DNA of 6,485 bases from Oscillospiraceae bacterium (GCA_902782985.1 CACZPC010000310.1:1-6485); one strand, 5' to 3'; counted from the stretch's first letter, positions 1-5,553 are shown. The notes: generated from the sequence alone by a model not told the origin. Translations and numbers: made by a program.

Positions 1-1
1 A

Positions 2-229
2 TTCGATGACAAGGGTCAGATAGAAGGATGCTTTGTATACCATGCAGGTACCAAGCTTGACGAGAACGGAACATTCCTTACTAACGGCGGACGTGTTATC
101 GGCGTAACAGCAAGAGGCGAGTGCCTCAAGTGCGCTCTGAAGACCGCTTACGAAGGAGTTGAGAAGATCGACTTCGAGGGTAAGCACTTCCGTCACGATA
201 TAGGTAAGAGGGCTCTTGCAGCAAAATGA
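2..229 (+). CDS. purD: Phosphoribosylamine-glycine ligase (GAR synthetase), C-terminal end only
   Basis: This is the last 75 codons of a gene that begins before the window, ending at TGA 227-229. The translation carries features of the PurD C-terminal region: GCFVYHAGT near the start, TNGGRVIGVTARG in the middle and a final DIGKRAL. PurD is the cytosolic ATP-grasp enzyme that joins glycine to 5-phosphoribosylamine in the second step of purine synthesis. Only the C-terminal lobe is visible, so the ATP-binding residues cannot be checked. The stop codon overlaps the next start in an ATGA junction, which implies co-transcription and translational coupling with nadD-yqeK. I am confident of the family from the GGRV(I/L) segment; the rest of the gene is unseen. 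Confidence 0.88.
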   Translation, partial: FDDKGQIEGCFVYHAGTKLDENGTFLTNGGRVIGVTARGECLKCALKTAYEGVEKIDFEGKHFRHDIGKRALAAK

Positions 230-1455
230 GAATAGGTCTTTACGGCGGATCATTCGATCCCATCCATAACGGACACTTATCGATCGTCCGCGGCGCTTTA
301 AGAAGCGGCGCGGTCGATCTTGTTATGGTGATCCCTACGGTAAGAAATCCTTTCAAGAGAGGTAAGGTCTTGAGCGCGGCTCCGTACCGTTATTATATGG
401 TTAAAGAGACGATAGAAGCCGAGATATCAGATCCGAGAGTCATCGTAAGCGACGTGGAATTTTATACGGAAGGCATAAGCTATACCGTAAATACCCTGAG
501 ATACCTGACAGCTAAGGAAAAGATATTCGATATCCTTACCGAAGCAGGTGTCGATGAGAGGAAGGCTCGCGAGCCGCATGAATACTTCTGGCTTTGCGGA
601 TCTGATATACTTTCGATGTTTGATAAGTGGTATAAAGCCGCCGAGATCGTAAGTATAGTGTCACTTCTTGTTGCTTCTAGGCCAGGAGACGGCATTGATA
701 TCGATGCAGAGAGGATCCGCCTCAATAGTGCTTTCGGCCATGAAGTACCGCTTCTTAAGTTTGAAATAGAAGGAGTTGAAGCTTCTTCATCAGACATCAG
801 GAATACGGGAGATAAAACAGAAGTTCCGAAGACTGCGGAAGAGTTTATCAGGGAGCATGCTCTCTATGGCTTTAAGGATGTATGGGAAGCCGTAGATGAC
901 GGGACTGCCAATAAGTTTCTTGACTATGCAGTTGCTCTTTATCCGATACTCAGAAGGAAGAGACTTCTTCATACTCTTAATACAGGTCTTTTGTCCGCAC
1001 ATTATGCTCTTATCCACGGTGCAGATGTCAATAAGGCCCTTATCGCCGGAGAGCTTCATGACTGCGCCAAGGAGCTTCCCGAGGATGAACAAAGGCAGAT
1101 GGCCCGCGAGAGATCAGGTGATCTTTTTACAGACTTTAAACTTCTTCATTCCCCGGCCGGTGCCACTATGGCAAAGGTGAAGTTCGGGATTGTTGATGAA
1201 GAGATATTGGATGCCATAACCTATCATACTACCGGCAGAGGCGGTATGACGACTCTGGATAAGATAGTATATCTGGCAGATAAGATCGAGCCTTCAAGAA
1301 CATATACTGATCTTACCGAGATGCGCAGGATTGCTGAATATGACCTGGACGGAGCCGTCAGACTGTGTCTGGGATCAGTAATGGATAAATTTGTTAAGCA
1401 AGGCAGGGAACATCATCCTCTTACAAACGATCTTGCAAGAGATCTTGGTGTATAA
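226..1455 (+). CDS. nadD: Fusion of nicotinate-nucleotide adenylyltransferase (NadD) and YqeK-type HD-domain hydrolase
   Basis: The 409-residue protein has two enzymes end to end. Residues 1-215 are NadD, which adenylates nicotinate mononucleotide in NAD synthesis. They show the nucleotidyltransferase motif GGSFDPIHNGHL (7-18), CGSD (124-127) and SSSDIR (187-192), the family's ISSTxIR-type signature. Residues about 220-409 are a YqeK-type HD domain, known in Firmicutes as a symmetrical Ap4A hydrolase: H249, the LHDCAK motif (H278, D279), H308, YHT (333-335) and DKIEPSR (352-358) supply the usual metal ligands. NadD contains an extra stretch at about 95-118 compared with a compact NadD. The start is the ATG of the ATGA overlap with purD; AAGAGGG at 206-212 is rather far upstream, so coupling is likely. 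In many Firmicutes nadD and yqeK are separate adjacent genes; the fusion is also known in some Clostridia. The stop codon lies inside the next promoter's -10 box. Confidence 0.93.
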   Translation: MRIGLYGGSFDPIHNGHLSIVRGALRSGAVDLVMVIPTVRNPFKRGKVLSAAPYRYYMVKETIEAEISDPRVIVSDVEFYTEGISYTVNTLRYLTAKEKIFDILTEAGVDERKAREPHEYFWLCGSDILSMFDKWYKAAEIVSIVSLLVASRPGDGIDIDAERIRLNSAFGHEVPLLKFEIEGVEASSSDIRNTGDKTEVPKTAEEFIREHALYGFKDVWEAVDDGTANKFLDYAVALYPILRRKRLLHTLNTGLLSAHYALIHGADVNKALIAGELHDCAKELPEDEQRQMARERSGDLFTDFKLLHSPAGATMAKVKFGIVDEEILDAITYHTTGRGGMTTLDKIVYLADKIEPSRTYTDLTEMRRIAEYDLDGAVRLCLGSVMDKFVKQGREHHPLTNDLARDLGV

Positions 1456-1456
1456 T
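1451..1456 (+). promoter_or_regulatory. Perfect -10 box driving the ncRNA/RT unit
   Basis: TATAAT at 1451-1456 overlaps the TAA stop codon (1453-1455) of nadD-yqeK. Counting seven bases downstream puts the transcription start at about 1463, exactly where the left arm of the long inverted repeat (1463-1475) begins. No good -35 is visible at 16-18 bp spacing. TTGCAA at 1433-1438 is too close, and the T-G just before the -10 lacks the extra base of a true extended -10. The match between the predicted start and the stem boundary is what makes this convincing. Confidence 0.6.
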
Positions 1457-1462
1457 CAAAAG

Positions 1463-1598
1463 AACAGAAAGAGAATGCTTTATGCGTCTGCGGAGGACCC
1501 GGCAGGAGTCGTTCAAAAGGCTTCGCGGACAGCCGATCCCTGTACGGTCCGGTACATTCATCAAATGATGAATTTAATTATTTTCTCTTTCTGTTTTT
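1463..1598 (+). ncRNA. Putative structured, RT-associated non-coding RNA
   Basis: This 136-nt stretch lies between the -10 box at 1451-1456 and the RT ribosome-binding site at 1606-1611. Its ends form a perfect 13-bp stem, AACAGAAAGAGAA (1463-1475) with TTCTCTTTCTGTT (1583-1595), extendable by three pairs (one G-U) to 1460 and 1598. Inside I can pair 1484-1495 with 1521-1533 (12 bp, two G-U, A1531 bulged) and 1503-1511 with 1534-1542 (eight pairs, one G-U, one mismatch). Together these interleave as an H-type pseudoknot. Two hairpins follow: TGTAC 1541-1545 with GTACA 1552-1556, and ATTCATC 1556-1562 with GATGAAT 1567-1573. The first hairpin's loop GGTCC (1546-1550) is complementary to GGACC (1495-1499). 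Some pairings compete, so this is a set of possibilities rather than one fold. All three forward frames are open over 1456-1565. By analogy with DRT2 systems it may be the template for the adjacent RT. A run of T follows the right arm and could act as a partial terminator. No transcription data are available. Confidence 0.6.
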
Positions 1599-1618
1599 AT
1601 ATTTTGGGAGGATCATCT

Positions 1619-2824
1619 TTGGAAGAGAAGGAGTCCTTGCTGGATCTGCTTACCGATAAAGATATATGGATCAGGTTCCTTGAGCATAAGAGAAGACAGC
1701 TCGAATCATCCGCTGAAGCTGATGAGATAGAGAGATTTATAGCAACACAGGGCTATCTTGATGTTTTGCGTGATATGGAAAACGGCACTTTCCCGCTTCC
1801 ACACAGGAAAATGATAAGTAAGATGGGAACTCGTAAAAAGAGGATCATTTATGTCTATCCTCGCGCCCATATGCTGGTGCTAAAGCTCCTGACCTATCTG
1901 CTCTTAAGAAGATATGATCATCTTTTTTCGGATTGTCTGTATTCCTTTAGACCGTCATCCGGTGCCAAGGATGCAATAAGAAAGCTTACAAGATCAGCTG
2001 ATATCTCTTTTCGTTATTCGTATAAGGTCGATATCAGTGACTATTTTAATTCAGTAGATATCGACATCCTTCTTCCCGAAGTCAGAGATATCCTGAAAGA
2101 TGATCCGAAGCTGTATCGGTTCCTTGCGGGGCTTCTGCTGGAGGATAATGTTTTGGTCGGTAATGAGGTAATATCTGAGAAGAAAGGCATAATGGCAGGG
2201 ACTCCCACGGCATCTTTCTTTGCGAATGTATACCTTATGGGGCTGGATGAGCATTTCGAAAGGCATGCTGACGCATATGCGAGATATTCTGATGATATCA
2301 TCATCTTCGCGAAGAACGAGGATGAGCTTCGTGACCATATTGCATATATTTATGGATTTCTTGATATGAGGCATCTGTCCGTAAATCACGATAAGGAAGA
2401 GTATTCAAAGCCGGGCGGGAAGTGGACTTTCCTGGGCTTCTCGTATGAAGACGGTACTATCGATATCTCTCCCGTGTCCGTCGATAAGATAAAGGGGAAG
2501 ATGCGTCGTAAGGCCAGGTCCCTTATCAGATGGGGTGCTCGAAAGGATATCGACGGCACTAAGTGCGCCAAGGCGTTCATCAGGATATTTAACAGAAAGC
2601 TTCTTATGGAATCACAGGATAATGATCTGACATGGAGCTACTGGTATTTTCCCGTGATCAACACCGACAGGAGCCTTCACGAGATCGACCGGTATGCGCA
2701 GGAAACTATAAGGTATATCGTAAGCGGATGTCGAAATAAAAAGCGGTATAAAGTAAGCTATGACGATATCAAATCATTAGGATACAGAAGCCTTGTGAAT
2801 GAATACTATAAGTTCGGTTCGTAG
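1619..2824 (+). CDS. Stand-alone reverse transcriptase, candidate DRT2/UG2-type defence RT
   Basis: The 401-residue RNA-directed DNA polymerase starts at TTG 1619, placed 7 nt after a strong GGGAGG site (1606-1611). The reading frame stays open upstream to 1391, but that part overlaps yqeK and the putative ncRNA and has no RT homology. Visible RT blocks (401-aa numbering): FPLP (58-61), a basic KKR-II-YVYP strand (73-81), LYSFRP (107-112), motif A VDISDYFNSV with D138, motif B GTPTASFFANVYL (194-206), catalytic YSDD (223-226), VNHDKEEY (255-262), FLGF (271-274), and a C-terminal alpha-helical region ending GYRSLVNEYYKF (388-399). It lacks the VTG and NAxxH marks of retron RTs, has no intron RNA domains or HNH endonuclease around it, and no variable-repeat cassette. 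The short N-terminal WIRFLEHK segment (17-24), the fingers region and the upstream structured RNA fit DRT2-like defence RTs best as I remember them. RT identity is certain; the class is an inference. It sits alone between nadD-yqeK and rsfS. Confidence 0.93.
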   Translation: MEEKESLLDLLTDKDIWIRFLEHKRRQLESSAEADEIERFIATQGYLDVLRDMENGTFPLPHRKMISKMGTRKKRIIYVYPRAHMLVLKLLTYLLLRRYDHLFSDCLYSFRPSSGAKDAIRKLTRSADISFRYSYKVDISDYFNSVDIDILLPEVRDILKDDPKLYRFLAGLLLEDNVLVGNEVISEKKGIMAGTPTASFFANVYLMGLDEHFERHADAYARYSDDIIIFAKNEDELRDHIAYIYGFLDMRHLSVNHDKEEYSKPGGKWTFLGFSYEDGTIDISPVSVDKIKGKMRRKARSLIRWGARKDIDGTKCAKAFIRIFNRKLLMESQDNDLTWSYWYFPVINTDRSLHEIDRYAQETIRYIVSGCRNKKRYKVSYDDIKSLGYRSLVNEYYKFGS

Positions 2825-2842
2825 CATCGGCATAAGATGTGA

Positions 2843-2870
2843 TACAATAAACAAAAACATTGATAAGGAG
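2843..2870 (+). promoter_or_regulatory. Possible rsfS promoter (-10) and ribosome-binding site
   Basis: TACAAT at 2843-2848 matches a -10 box at five of six bases. No convincing -35 is seen 16-18 bp upstream, where the 3' end of the RT gene lies. AAGGAG at 2865-2870 is the rsfS ribosome-binding site. No terminator separates the RT gene from this region, so rsfS may be transcribed both from here and by read-through. Confidence 0.4.
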
Positions 2871-2879
2871 ACGTAATTG

Positions 2880-3218
2880 ATGACAAGCAAGGAAATGGTC
2901 GATAAGATCGTTGCTGCTCTTGAGAGCAAGAAGGGTATAGATATAGAAGTATTGGATGTTATGGAGAAGACGACTCTTGCGGATTATTTTGTAATCGCAA
3001 GCGGTAATTCCACGACTCAGATCAAGGCTCTTACGGATGAAGTCGAATATGTCCTGAAGAATGAGTGCGGTATCTATCCTGACCATATCGAGGGCAGAAG
3101 CGGTGATAAGTGGATGCTTATCGACTATAAGGATGTAGTCGTTCATGTCTTCCATCCCGAGGAGAGAGCTAATTACGATCTCGAGAAGCTCTGGCAGACG
3201 AAGAAGCCCGAAGCATGA
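2880..3218 (+). CDS. rsfS: Ribosomal silencing factor RsfS (Iojap/YbeB family)
   Basis: The 112-residue protein matches the full length of the RsfS family. Family features are LADYFVIASGNS (33-44), the GDKWMLIDYKDVVVHVF strand pair (75-91) and the closing YDLEKLW (99-105). RsfS binds ribosomal protein uL14 and blocks joining of the 50S and 30S subunits, lowering translation during nutrient limitation. The chosen start is ATG 2880, nine bases after AAGGAG (2865-2870). TTG 2877 directly before it is in frame, six bases from the same site, and would add only one residue. In many Firmicutes rsfS follows nadD-yqeK immediately; here the RT unit intervenes. A strong terminator ends the transcript 22 bases after the stop. 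Confidence 0.95.
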   Translation: MTSKEMVDKIVAALESKKGIDIEVLDVMEKTTLADYFVIASGNSTTQIKALTDEVEYVLKNECGIYPDHIEGRSGDKWMLIDYKDVVVHVFHPEERANYDLEKLWQTKKPEA

Positions 3219-3240
3219 TCCTGTCTTAGATAGTCCTTTC

Positions 3241-3275
3241 AAGGCGTCTGACCGTATATGGTCGGGCGCCTTTTT
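3241..3275 (+). terminator. Strong intrinsic terminator after rsfS
   Basis: A 13-bp stem pairs AAGGCGTCTGACC (3241-3253) with GGTCGGGCGCCTT (3260-3272). It has two G-U pairs and a six-base loop GTATAT, and runs directly into five T residues at 3271-3275. It closes the purD/nadD-yqeK/RT/rsfS block. Confidence 0.93.
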
Positions 3276-3311
3276 GTGAGAGATCAAGGACTTGACGGGG
3301 GTGCCGAATAT

Positions 3312-3340
3312 CTGACTGATGCCGTTTTGTACTATTTAAT
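3312..3340 (+). promoter_or_regulatory. Candidate sigma-A promoter upstream of comEA
   Basis: CTGACT (3312-3317, four of six) and TTTAAT (3335-3340, five of six) are separated by 17 bp, predicting a start near 3347 at the first Spo0A-like repeat. If this promoter is used, Spo0A binding downstream would repress it, as at the abrB promoter of Bacillus subtilis. A second candidate, TAGTAT at 3408-3413, lies seven bases before the comEA ATG; with it the repeats would sit at about -71 to -35, an activating position. Confidence 0.35.
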
Positions 3341-3346
3341 GTACTC

Positions 3347-3386
3347 GTTGTCGAAATTTGTCGATGTTTGTCGATGTTTGTCGAAG
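3347..3386 (+). repeat. Four tandem 10-bp repeats matching Spo0A boxes
   Basis: Four copies of a 10-bp unit close to TTTGTCGATG start at 3347, 3357, 3367 and 3377. The cores at 3349-3355 and 3379-3385 are TGTCGAA, a perfect match to the Spo0A box consensus TGNCGAA; those at 3359-3365 and 3369-3375 are TGTCGAT, one base off. A 10-bp period puts all sites on the same DNA face, as in known tandem Spo0A sites. They lie 34-73 bp upstream of the comEA start codon. Confidence 0.7.
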
Positions 3387-3419
3387 TTTTTTGAGCTGTC
3401 AGAGTGTTAGTATGACGCC

Positions 3420-4097
3420 ATGAAGACCAGAAAGAGAATAAATAAGAATGCTGTCTATATAGTATCTTTTTTGCTGATCGTATTGCTGAGCATCATATAT
3501 AAAGTGATCTTGTCCGGGAAGTCAGCTTCTATGTTTATAAAAGGCGAAGAAACAAGCGAAAGTGCGGAAGAAACATCAGTTATCGCTGGCGAAGCTGCTT
3601 CAGAGGGGGAGCAGGACAGAACCGTAAATATCTATATATGCGGAGCGGTCAATGATCCGGGAGTGTATGAACTTGAAGCCGGGGCTCTTCTTTGTGATGC
3701 GGTGGAGAATGCCGGAGGGTTTACGGAGAATGCGGCGGATGAATATATCGATCTGGTCTATGTTATAGACGGTAATATATCTGTCTATATTCCGACTTTG
3801 GATGAGATCGAGACTGAGGGAGCAGGAGCATGGGGTAATCAGCAGATCTATTTCCGTGCCGATCCGGCTCTTTCCTCAGAAGGCGAGGCCGATGCGTCAA
3901 ATGCATCAGGCCTTATAAATCTCAATACCGCGAGCAGAGAACAGCTTATGACTCTTCCGGGTATAGGAGAAACTACTGCCGACGCGATAATCGCATACAG
4001 GGAAGAGACTCCTTTTACGAGTATTCAGGATATAACTAACGTAAGCGGTATAGGTGAATCCAAGTATGACAGGATAAAGGATCTTATCTGTGTATAA
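3420..4097 (+). CDS. comEA: ComEA-like membrane-anchored DNA-binding protein (SLBB-like plus helix-hairpin-helix)
   Basis: The 225-residue protein has an N-terminal membrane anchor (hydrophobic residues about 11-30 after a basic start). An acidic Ser/Glu-rich linker (41-66) follows, then an SLBB-like domain (about 68-127; VNIYICGAV, PGVYEL, LLCDAVENAGG), a second linker, and a C-terminal double helix-hairpin-helix domain. The last begins LINLNTASREQLMTLPGIG (165-183) and has a second GIG at 210-212. This is the layout of ComEA, the double-stranded DNA receptor on the outer face of the membrane during natural transformation. Other competence genes such as comEC are not in the window. ATG 3420 is the first possible start because TAG at 3408-3410 is in frame. 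No Shine-Dalgarno sequence precedes it, raising the possibility of a leaderless or weakly translated message. The upstream Spo0A-like boxes suggest stage-specific control. Confidence 0.88.
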   Translation: MKTRKRINKNAVYIVSFLLIVLLSIIYKVILSGKSASMFIKGEETSESAEETSVIAGEAASEGEQDRTVNIYICGAVNDPGVYELEAGALLCDAVENAGGFTENAADEYIDLVYVIDGNISVYIPTLDEIETEGAGAWGNQQIYFRADPALSSEGEADASNASGLINLNTASREQLMTLPGIGETTADAIIAYREETPFTSIQDITNVSGIGESKYDRIKDLICV

Positions 4098-4113
4098 GGC
4101 TGTTAACGGAAAT

Positions 4114-4141
4114 TTGGATTTTCATTGATCAGGTGTATCAT
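4114..4141 (+). promoter_or_regulatory. Weak candidate promoter for the small membrane protein gene
   Basis: TATCAT (4136-4141) matches a -10 box at five of six bases and is preceded by TTGGAT (4114-4119) at 16-bp spacing. The -35 match is only three of six. The sequence GGTGTATCAT resembles GGTGTATAAT at the ncRNA promoter. It would give a leader of about 40 nt before the start codon at 4188. Confidence 0.3.
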
Positions 4142-4187
4142 TTATGAGTGTGTTTTACTGATTGGTTATAAAGGATGGAGTTTTAGT

Positions 4188-4529
4188 ATGAGAAAGAGAA
4201 CAGCATTAATACTGATAATAATAGCAACAGTCGTTATCGCATTGGCATATCCTTACATAAAGGCTGAGTATCTGACTTATAAGTACGGGGATGAATTTGA
4301 TGAACTCTACAAGGAGACTCACATGATCGACCAAGTTGATTACTGCAAGGTATTGGAGTATTCGTCTTCTCATGCGAAGGTCATCTATGTCGCAAGAGGT
4401 TCTGGTATCCATGTGTTTGAATTTGATTCCGTTGGGGGATGTTGGCAGAGAAGTGACTGGAAAGTCATGTGGTCTGAGAGCGGAAGCGCAGATGCCCTGG
4501 ACTACCGGATGTGGCCTGTATATTTCTGA
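4188..4529 (+). CDS. Small single-pass membrane-anchored protein of unknown function
   Basis: I do not recognise this 113-residue protein. It begins with a short basic stretch (MRKR) and one hydrophobic helix (about 5-24), so it is probably membrane-anchored with the remaining 90 residues outside the cell. The soluble part starts with a Tyr/Lys/Glu-rich segment (28-42). It continues with beta-like strands (KVLEYS, AKVIYVAR, GIHVFEF) and ends with a Trp-rich stretch (W86, W91, W95, W109). C53 and C85 are the only cysteines and could form a disulfide. The start at ATG 4188 is chosen because AAGGATGGAG (4171-4180) precedes it by seven bases and the anchor follows directly. An upstream in-frame ATG at 4125 would put 21 unlikely residues ahead of the anchor. 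Its TGA stop directly abuts the stop of convergent birA. Confidence 0.72.
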   Translation: MRKRTALILIIIATVVIALAYPYIKAEYLTYKYGDEFDELYKETHMIDQVDYCKVLEYSSSHAKVIYVARGSGIHVFEFDSVGGCWQRSDWKVMWSESGSADALDYRMWPVYF

Positions 4530-5534
4530 TCAGATATATCCGTATAAACCTCGGACAGATACTTCTCCGCTCTTTATATCGGTAACGGTGCCGTCATCAA
4601 GGCGAACCTTAAGAGTATAGTCGGGATTGACTGCGATCGCAGTTCCGTGACGAGGTATCTCGTTCGAATCCGGAAGGCTGACTATAGATATCTCCTTGCC
4701 GAGAGTTATGCAGGATGAAGAGTATGTCTCAAGATATGAAGACGTATCCTTCGTAAGACGATCTGCCATTTTATCCATCTCTGATATCAGTGATGCGGCG
4801 ATACGGGCTCTGTCACAATGAGTACCGGTGACGGATTCTATGGAGCCTGCGACCTTACGGACTTCAGGCGGAAAGATATCGGAAGGACCGTTTACGTTGA
4901 TCCCTATACCGACGATGATACTGTCAACTGAAAAAGACTCGCTTTCGAGATTCATCTCGGTAAGGATGCCGCATATCTTTTTGTTGTCTATTACAAGATC
5001 GTTGACCCACTTTATCGATGTTTCTACACCGCAGGCATCAAGGATCGCATTATGCACACAGACAGCTGAGCAGGCCGTCACATGAGTTACATCGGAAGGT
5101 GCTGCCGATGGCCTCAGAAGATAGGAAAGATATATTCCGGTTCCTGACGGCGATTCGAAAGACCTGCCGCGGCGGCCTTTACCTCTGGTCTGTCTGTCGG
5201 CAATGATGACGGTACCTTCAGGTGCACCTTCGGATGCAAGATTCTTAAGGAGATCGTTGGTTGATGTAACCGAATCTTCTACGATCACTTTATCAAGCCT
5301 TGAAGGTTCAAGATAGGGAAGAAGTTCGCCTGACGATATCTTTCCGGGACGGGACTTAAGGATATAGCCCTTCTTGGTAGAGGATTCTATGTCATAGCCT
5401 TCTGTGCGAAGTGCCTTTACAGCCGTGTTGACAGCTGCTCTGCTTATGCCGAGATCTGAGCTTATGGCTTCGCCCGATATATAATCTTTGGCCTTTATAA
5501 GTGATGAGATAACATGATCCTTTGTCGTAAGCAT
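4530..5534 (-). CDS. birA: Bifunctional biotin-protein ligase and biotin repressor BirA
   Basis: The 334-residue protein has an N-terminal winged-helix DNA-binding domain (about 1-60; SSDLGISRAAVNTAVKALR at 25-43) and a biotin ligase domain. Ligase motifs are STN (91-93), the biotinyl-AMP loop GKGRRGRSF (118-126), KWVNDL (175-180), KICGIL (186-191) and GIGINVN (209-215), followed by a C-terminal SH3-like domain. It activates biotin with ATP and attaches it to biotin-dependent carboxylases. With bound biotinyl-AMP it dimerises and represses biotin genes. The start is the ATG at 5534-5532. Longer in-frame extensions reach to 5717 but would run through the bioY promoter, operator and coding sequence on the opposite strand. 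The divergent bioY gene carries a BirA operator, supporting the repressor role. No Shine-Dalgarno sequence lies upstream of this ATG, and the -10 box is only seven bases away, so the message may be leaderless. Confidence 0.95.
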   Translation of the reverse strand: MLTTKDHVISSLIKAKDYISGEAISSDLGISRAAVNTAVKALRTEGYDIESSTKKGYILKSRPGKISSGELLPYLEPSRLDKVIVEDSVTSTNDLLKNLASEGAPEGTVIIADRQTRGKGRRGRSFESPSGTGIYLSYLLRPSAAPSDVTHVTACSAVCVHNAILDACGVETSIKWVNDLVIDNKKICGILTEMNLESESFSVDSIIVGIGINVNGPSDIFPPEVRKVAGSIESVTGTHCDRARIAASLISEMDKMADRLTKDTSSYLETYSSSCITLGKEISIVSLPDSNEIPRHGTAIAVNPDYTLKVRLDDGTVTDIKSGEVSVRGLYGYI

Positions 5535-5540
5535 AAAAAG

Positions 5541-5549
5541 ATAATACCA
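5541..5549 (-). promoter_or_regulatory. Extended -10 promoter of birA
   Basis: On the minus strand, TGG followed by TATTAT (5546-5541) forms an extended -10 element. The expected start of transcription, about seven bases on, is position 5534, the A of the birA ATG. The -35 at 17-bp spacing (CTCTCA, 5569-5564) is weak. The element overlaps the spacing between bioY's -35 and the birA start, so the two divergent promoters share the same roughly 45 bp. Confidence 0.5.
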
Positions 5550-5553
5550 CAGA

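Noticed and set aside
1391..1618. N-terminal extension of the RT reading frame starting at TTG 1391.
   Set aside because: It overlaps the end of yqeK and the putative ncRNA, shows no RT motifs and has no ribosome-binding site, whereas TTG 1619 has GGGAGG seven bases upstream.
1619..2824. Retron, group II intron or diversity-generating element.
   Set aside because: No VTG or NAxxH retron motifs, no domain V-like intron RNA or exon junctions, no HNH domain, and no template/variable repeat pair was seen. This rests on reading by eye.
2824..2839. CATC...GATG hairpin after the RT gene as a terminator.
   Set aside because: Four base pairs and no T-tract.
1449..2859. Similar AT-rich flanks (TGTATAATCAAAAGAACA and TGATACAATAAACAAAAACA) as insertion-site duplications.
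   Set aside because: They are imperfect and both look like -10 promoter regions, so resemblance by function or composition is more likely.
2769..3287. Open minus-strand frame of 172 codons opposite the RT end and rsfS.
   Set aside because: It is a shadow of rsfS and runs through the terminator; no family features or ribosome-binding site.
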